This document shows positions 6,664 to 9,252 of a DNA stretch of 9,252 bases, one piece after another. Below the pieces are notes generated by a model. It made no database searches and had not been told where the DNA came from. It saw nothing but the letters and a program-made list of their open reading frames with translations. Each line of letters opens with the position of its first letter. The first letter of the stretch is position 1. This stretch comes from CAYTPE01 sp964439885 (GTDB lineage: Bacteria > Patescibacteriota > Patescibacteriia > Magasanikbacterales > GWA2-37-8): positions 1 to 9,252 of the forward strand of contig CAYTPE010000046.1 in assembly GCA_964439885.1 (NCBI GenBank), read 5' to 3'. Made by a program: the position numbers and the translations under genes.

Positions 6664-7714
6664 CTAAAAATTCGTGTACGATACGTTCGACATCAGCTGC
6701 AGTTGAAGTCTCTTCCATAAGGCGTACCCGCAGCTCTTTAGCTCCATCAAAACCGTTCACATAGGCTTTATAATGTTTTTTCATGATATCGAACGGCTTG
6801 TGCTCGCCCAGCATTTTTTCGAAAGCGTAGGTATGCTCCACCATCACGCGCAAGCGCTCGGGAACTCCCACCACCACGCACCCCTCCTCGGGCAGGAGGG
6901 GAGGTTGTGTCTCGTTTCCATCTCGAAGTGAGACGGTGATGGCGCCTCGACTGCCCAATCGGTACCTTTCCTTATCCGCAAAGAGCCAGGGGTTGCCAAA
7001 AATACCACGCCCGATCATCACACCATCGCAGCCTGTTTCTTCCACTTTGCGGTATGCTTCGGCTACATTTTTGACGTCGCCATTACCAAGAATGAGTGTT
7101 TTGGCGGGAGAATTATCAAATGCGTCGCGTATCTGTACAGCGCGTTTGATTTCCTCCCAACGCGCCGGCACTAGCGACATTTCTTTTTTTGTTCGGCAAT
7201 GAATGGTGATTGCTGCTGGTCGAGTTTCAAGCAGTGCCGGTAGCCAGGTATCAAGTTCGTTCTTGTTGTAACCGAGTCGTGTTTTAATTGATACCGGCAA
7301 TCCTTCGGCTCCTTTTTGCGTTGCGCGAATACACTCTTGCGCGAGAGTAGGATTTTTCATCATGGCCGCGCCGGCGCACTGCTTTTGCACGTTTTTGTCC
7401 GGGCACCCCATGTTGATGTCGATGCCGTCAAAGCCGAGCTCTTTACACAGTTGAGCTGTTTTGAAATAGTTTTCCGGTTTGGCGCCAAAAATTTGCGCCA
7501 CAATTGGATGTTCGTTTTTGGAAAAACGCAGATCAATAAGAAGTGCTTCGCGGCCGACTGATTGTAACCCGTCACACGAAACAAATTCCGTCCAGAATAC
7601 GTCTGGTTTACCATAACGAGCAATAACGTCGCGAAAGGCACAATCAGTCACGTTCGCCATGGGAGCTAGCACATATATCGGTTTTTTTAATTGTGTCCAA
7701 AATCCTGTTACCAT
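6638..7714 (-). CDS. dusB: tRNA-dihydrouridine synthase (DusB-type) with repeat-derived insertion
   Basis: Dus enzymes reduce uridines in the tRNA D-loop using FMN and NAD(P)H. The 358-residue protein starts with the FMN-barrel motif VLAPMANVTDCAFRDVI (15-31). It has the catalytic Cys in DINMGCPDKNV (C104, 99-109), IKTRLGY (143-149), the phosphate/tRNA-side IHCRTKKE (171-178; usually HGRT, here HCRT), ILGNGDV (208-214) and GCDGVMIGRGIFGNPWLF (228-245). The helical tRNA-binding tail contains HKPFDIMKKHYKAYVNGFDG (305-324) and KELRVRLMEE. Typical relatives have about 320-330 residues. The excess sits at 252-284, between NPWLF and the first tail helix, where the DNA forms two strong hairpins; this looks like an in-frame repeat insertion. 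The start is at CAT 7712-7714, with a promoter just upstream and a very short leader. The DusB subtype is less certain than the Dus family. Confidence 0.95.
   Translation of the reverse strand: MVTGFWTQLKKPIYVLAPMANVTDCAFRDVIARYGKPDVFWTEFVSCDGLQSVGREALLIDLRFSKNEHPIVAQIFGAKPENYFKTAQLCKELGFDGIDINMGCPDKNVQKQCAGAAMMKNPTLAQECIRATQKGAEGLPVSIKTRLGYNKNELDTWLPALLETRPAAITIHCRTKKEMSLVPARWEEIKRAVQIRDAFDNSPAKTLILGNGDVKNVAEAYRKVEETGCDGVMIGRGIFGNPWLFADKERYRLGSRGAITVSLRDGNETQPPLLPEEGCVVVGVPERLRVMVEHTYAFEKMLGEHKPFDIMKKHYKAYVNGFDGAKELRVRLMEETSTAADVERIVHEFLEKKDATHG
6863..6961 (-). repeat. Palindromic repeat element inserted in frame in the dus gene
   Basis: The DNA for residues 252-284 contains two adjacent hairpins. 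CCCCTCCT (6881-6888) pairs perfectly with AGGAGGGG (6894-6901). GTCTCGTTTC (6909-6918) pairs with GAAGTGAGAC (6925-6934) with two G-T wobbles. The encoded peptide (around SLRDGNETQPPLLPEEGCVV) matches nothing I know in Dus proteins. Length is a multiple of three without stops, so the gene stays open. Boundaries are approximate, set where Dus-like sequence stops and resumes. Recalled CPR genomes carry similar CCTCCCCT-type palindromes between genes. Confidence 0.6.
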
Positions 7715-7734
7715 ACGATAGAGAGTAGTGCTCT

Positions 7735-7763
7735 AGTATGGCGTAAAAAAAGAAATTAGTCAA
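7735..7763 (-). promoter_or_regulatory. Sigma70-type promoter for the dus gene
   Basis: On the minus strand TTGACT (7763-7758) and CATACT (7740-7735) are 17 bp apart, matching 5/6 and 4/6 of consensus. The predicted transcription start near 7728 leaves a leader of only about 14 nt before the ATG at 7714. Confidence 0.55.
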
Positions 7764-7779
7764 TCCGTGTGGAGAGAAG

Positions 7780-7836
7780 TCTCTGTTCATTAATTCGCGA
7801 AATGGACAGAGATCCCTCGGGTGTAGTCCTCGGGAT
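7780..7836. repeat. Structured intergenic palindrome pair upstream of the dus promoter
   Basis: TCTCTGTTCATT (7780-7791) pairs with 7801-7812 in a 12-bp stem with one T-G wobble. Immediately after, ATCCC (7812-7816) pairs with GGGAT (7832-7836), and GG with CC inside. CCTCGGG also occurs twice as a direct repeat (7815-7821, 7828-7834). The layout recalls widespread extragenic palindromes of the type ATCCCTCG...CTCGGGAT. No gene is seen from 7715 to 7860. Confidence 0.5.
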
Positions 7837-7865
7837 GAAAGTTGTGTTTAATAAAAATAGGTGAA

Positions 7866-7889
7866 GCCGGCGGCAGGTGTGCCGTCGGC
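7866..7889 (-). terminator. GC-rich hairpin, possible terminator of the foreign gene
   Basis: GCCGGCGGC (7866-7874) pairs with GCCGTCGGC (7881-7889) with one G-T pair and a 6-nt loop. On the minus strand it lies about 65 nt past the stop of the GC-rich gene. The T-run that follows is displaced by several bases (TTCACCTATTTTT), so intrinsic termination is uncertain. Confidence 0.4.
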
Positions 7890-7954
7890 TGACGTTCAGC
7901 GGGGGTTAGAGACATGTTGCGATGCAGGGGTTGCAGCTACTGGTGGCCACGCAG

Positions 7955-8365
7955 CTAGCGGCTGGGGACGCAGTCCGGATCGGCTGCGATCGGCGCGGCC
8001 GGTGCTTCCGGGGCGGCCGGCGGAAACGGCCGCGGCGTTGTGGACTTGGTGCCCTCGTAGGTCGGGATCGCCGGCTCCGGGGCGGTGCTGCCCGACACCG
8101 GCTGCGCGCTCTGGTGCGGGTCGTCGGCCTGGCTGTGGGGCTTCTCCTTCTTGTCGTCGGCCTTCTTCTGCTCGCCCGACACCGGCTGCTTGTCCTGCTG
8201 GCTGCCGGACTGCTGGCTCGGGGTCACCACCTTGATCTTCACGCCGTTCGGGTCGGCCAGCTCGTAGGTGGTGCTGTCCTTGCCCTTCGGCGCAGAATCG
8301 TCCGCCAGGGCGACGCCCGCGCTGCAGCAGAGGCCAGCGACCGCACACAACAACATCTTGCGCAT
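7955..8365 (-). CDS. Secreted Pro/Ala-rich hypothetical protein of GC-rich, proteobacterial style
   Basis: The 136-residue product begins MRKMLLCAVAGLCCSAGVAL, a signal peptide probably cleaved after ALA (ALA-DD). The mature part starts with a short ordered segment, TTYELADPNGVKIKVVTP, followed by a Gln/Lys/Asp-rich low-complexity region with two QPVSG repeats. It ends in a Pro/Ala-rich tail (RPFPPAAPEAPAAPIA) and DPDCVPSR. It is probably periplasmic and largely disordered; I do not know the family. The start is the ATG at 8365, fixed by GGAGGT 4 nt upstream; an in-frame ATG at 8386 lacks that support. GC-rich third positions, the strong SD and the Ala/Pro-rich style suggest a GC-rich proteobacterium, perhaps a gammaproteobacterium. 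It is flanked by genes of a different style, so it is transferred DNA or an assembly artefact. The opposite strand is also open here, but without protein-like features. Confidence 0.7.
   Translation of the reverse strand: MRKMLLCAVAGLCCSAGVALADDSAPKGKDSTTYELADPNGVKIKVVTPSQQSGSQQDKQPVSGEQKKADDKKEKPHSQADDPHQSAQPVSGSTAPEPAIPTYEGTKSTTPRPFPPAAPEAPAAPIAADPDCVPSR
8090..8189 (-). repeat. 16-bp direct repeat inside the GC-rich gene
   Basis: GCCCGACACCGGCTGC occurs at 8090-8105 and again at 8174-8189, 84 bp apart (28 codons, same frame). On the minus strand both copies encode QPVSG. This suggests an internal duplication in the low-complexity region. Confidence 0.7.
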
Positions 8366-8369
8366 CAAT

Positions 8370-8375
8370 ACCTCC
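8370..8375 (-). promoter_or_regulatory. Strong Shine-Dalgarno of the GC-rich gene
   Basis: GGAGGT on the minus strand lies 4 nt before the ATG at 8365. It fixes the start at MRKMLL and contrasts with the SD-poor starts of the other genes in the window. Confidence 0.75.
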
Positions 8376-8474
8376 GTTGGTGCCAATCGGATGGTAGCGC
8401 TTTTTCAAGCGTCACCACACTAATCGGCTGTCTGGGGATATACGACGAATTGTTTTCCATTCTATTACCATGCA

Positions 8475-8505
8475 GACGCTGTAAGCTCAGCTTGCGAACA
8501 GCGTC
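8475..8505. repeat. Perfect 8-bp inverted repeat upstream of the peptidase gene
   Basis: GACGCTGT (8475-8482) and ACAGCGTC (8498-8505) are perfect inverted arms around 15 nt. The spacer contains a second palindrome, AAGCTCAGCTT (8483-8493). It lies 23 nt before the ATG at 8528 and covers the possible -35. It could be an operator or a leader hairpin; no T-run follows. Confidence 0.5.
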
Positions 8506-8519
8506 GGTATATGTAATGA
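8492..8519 (+). promoter_or_regulatory. Possible promoter for the C39-like peptidase gene
   Basis: TTGCGA (8492-8497) and TAATGA (8514-8519) are 16 bp apart, each a partial match to consensus. If used, transcription would start near 8526, almost at the ATG (8528), giving a nearly leaderless mRNA. Other A/T hexamers nearby make this uncertain. Confidence 0.3.
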
Positions 8520-8527
8520 TATATCGT

Positions 8528-9202
8528 ATGACTACATATTTTCGTTATATTTTTTCTTTGCTTATAGTTGGTGTATACAGTTTGTTGTCTGTCGTGGCTG
8601 TATCGGCTGCGCCTCAGCAGGCCAATTTGCCAGTGCCATACACCTCGCAAGCACCCACGGGTTCGTGGGCTCACCAGTGGTGGGAGGCGTGCGAAGAGGG
8701 GAGCGCTACGATGGTGGCGTATTATTATAGTGGTACCAAAAAAATTGCTACTTCTCAGGCAGTAGCGACGATGCGGCGCATGTTTAATTGGGAAGAAAAA
8801 ACGTTTGGCAGCAGTGACAATAGTGACGCGGAGCAGACGGCTGATTTTATCCGCCACACTACACTCGTGAATACCGAAGTGGTTCATAGTCCCACTCCCA
8901 ACGATATCAAAGCGGAAATCGATAAAGGACATCCGGTGCTTGTGCTTTTGAATCGCTATCAACTCTATCCAGATTTACAATCAGGCGCGCCAGGCACTTC
9001 GTACCATATTATGGTTATTCGTGGTTACGACGATACAAAAAATGTGTTCATTCTGAACGACCCTGCTCGCCCCCACAGTGCCCCCACCGTCCGGTATTCC
9101 TACGATGCCGTGCTCGCCGCGTCGCACGATTTCAACGCCACCACCGGCGAAGCCGACGGGCCGGCAACGGTGATTTTTACGAGTGCGAAAAAAGGAATAT
9201 AG
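8528..9202 (+). CDS. Exported C39-like cysteine peptidase
   Basis: The product has 224 residues. An N-terminal signal or anchor helix (FRYIFSLLIVGVYSLLSVVAVSA, about 5-27) with the likely cleavage at VSA-AP sends it out of the cytoplasm. The mature part starts LPVPYTSQAPTGSW (34-47), the usual opening of C39_2-type (papain-fold) peptidases in CPR genomes. The nucleophile region is WWEACEEGSATM, with C55. The His region is SYHIMVIRGYDD, with H160, and NDP at 177-179 supplies the usual acidic partner (D178). DIKAEIDKGHPVLVLLN (126-142) is also typical. All three catalytic positions are intact. The start is the ATG at 8528; an in-frame ATG at 8516 would add MIYR, and the frame is also open far upstream, but that stretch is antisense to the GC-rich gene. 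Substrate unknown: possibly leader peptides or envelope proteins. Confidence 0.9.
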   Translation: MTTYFRYIFSLLIVGVYSLLSVVAVSAAPQQANLPVPYTSQAPTGSWAHQWWEACEEGSATMVAYYYSGTKKIATSQAVATMRRMFNWEEKTFGSSDNSDAEQTADFIRHTTLVNTEVVHSPTPNDIKAEIDKGHPVLVLLNRYQLYPDLQSGAPGTSYHIMVIRGYDDTKNVFILNDPARPHSAPTVRYSYDAVLAASHDFNATTGEADGPATVIFTSAKKGI

Positions 9203-9213
9203 GGTTTTAAAAA

Positions 9214-9247
9214 AAATAATTGACACCGTTAGGCGTCAATTATTTTT
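9214..9247 (+). terminator. Rho-independent terminator after the peptidase gene
   Basis: AATAATTGAC (ending at 9224) pairs perfectly with GTCAATTATT (from 9235), with an inner CC/GG pair around GTTA, followed by a T-run to 9247. The A-run on the left would also supply U residues for a minus-strand transcript, so it may act in both directions. Confidence 0.85.
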
Positions 9248-9252
9248 GGCTC

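Larger units (their letters stand above)
7861..8410. other. GC-rich block of foreign composition
   Basis: Base composition changes abruptly near 7860 (an A/T-rich run ending ATAAAAATAG gives way to a GC-rich stretch) and returns to the background between about 8400 and 8440. Inside, codons of the minus-strand gene end almost always in G or C, and it has a strong Shine-Dalgarno, unlike the neighbours. No transposase, integrase or flanking duplication is visible. The right edge is not sharp. Confidence 0.7.

Noticed and set aside
7896..8408. Second minus-strand frame in the GC-rich block
   Set aside because: It is Arg/Gly-rich with no signal peptide or domain. The overlapping frame starting at 8365 has the SD, a signal peptide and organised composition.
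7850..8445. Target-site duplications or attachment repeats flanking the GC-rich block
   Set aside because: I compared the two edges by eye and found no convincing direct repeat; short matches such as AATCGG are too short and badly placed.
7922..8527. Long plus-strand reading frame running through the GC-rich block into the peptidase gene
   Set aside because: Its Arg/Gly/Leu-rich translation is typical of the antisense of a GC-rich gene. The signal peptide at 8528 marks the real start of the peptidase.
1..9252. tRNA, rRNA, CRISPR array, transposase or integrase
   Set aside because: I saw no cloverleaf, no spaced identical repeats of CRISPR size, and no mobile-element protein motifs in any frame.

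Overview
The window looks like chromosomal DNA of a Patescibacteria/CPR bacterium, most likely a Parcubacteria-type lineage. Reasons: moderate GC, few clear Shine-Dalgarno sites, intergenic spacers built from 7-bp A/T-rich units, a large membrane-anchored protein of a family I recall from CPR genomes, and a small exported C39-like peptidase of a type common there. Genes end in TAA, TAG and TGA, so TGA recoding (as in Gracilibacteria/SR1) is not indicated. The lineage is an inference from recalled families and sequence style; no search was run.

Layout. 1-1097: 3' part of secA. 1163-1690: an unrecognised soluble protein. 1709-1798: a good sigma70-type promoter and a heptad repeat array. 1804-4760: secD and secF, 2 bp apart, closed by a terminator at 4793-4817. 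4840-6630: a promoter, a 60-residue two-helix membrane protein, a second heptad array and a 472-residue membrane-anchored protein (DUF8128-like, by recall). 6629-6663: a bidirectional terminator shared with a convergent tRNA-dihydrouridine synthase gene (7714-6638, minus strand). 7715-7860: the dus promoter and a structured palindromic spacer. About 7861-8410: a strikingly GC-rich block with a secreted Pro/Ala-rich protein on the minus strand, preceded by a textbook Shine-Dalgarno. 8528-9202: an exported C39-like peptidase, then a terminator.

Functionally the left half is the Sec export machine: SecA drives preproteins through SecYEG, and SecDF pulls from the outside using the proton gradient. 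SecD is unusual. Its extracytoplasmic P1 domain carries an insertion of about 220 residues holding one partial and one complete-looking parvulin (PpiC-type prolyl isomerase) domain, so translocation and foldase functions appear fused in one chain. The peptidase at the right end, and probably the GC-rich secreted protein, would be Sec substrates in their own cells.

The three points most worth following are the SecD-parvulin architecture, an in-frame palindromic repeat element that adds about 33 residues to the dihydrouridine synthase, and the GC-rich block, which is either recent transfer or an assembly/contamination chimera.
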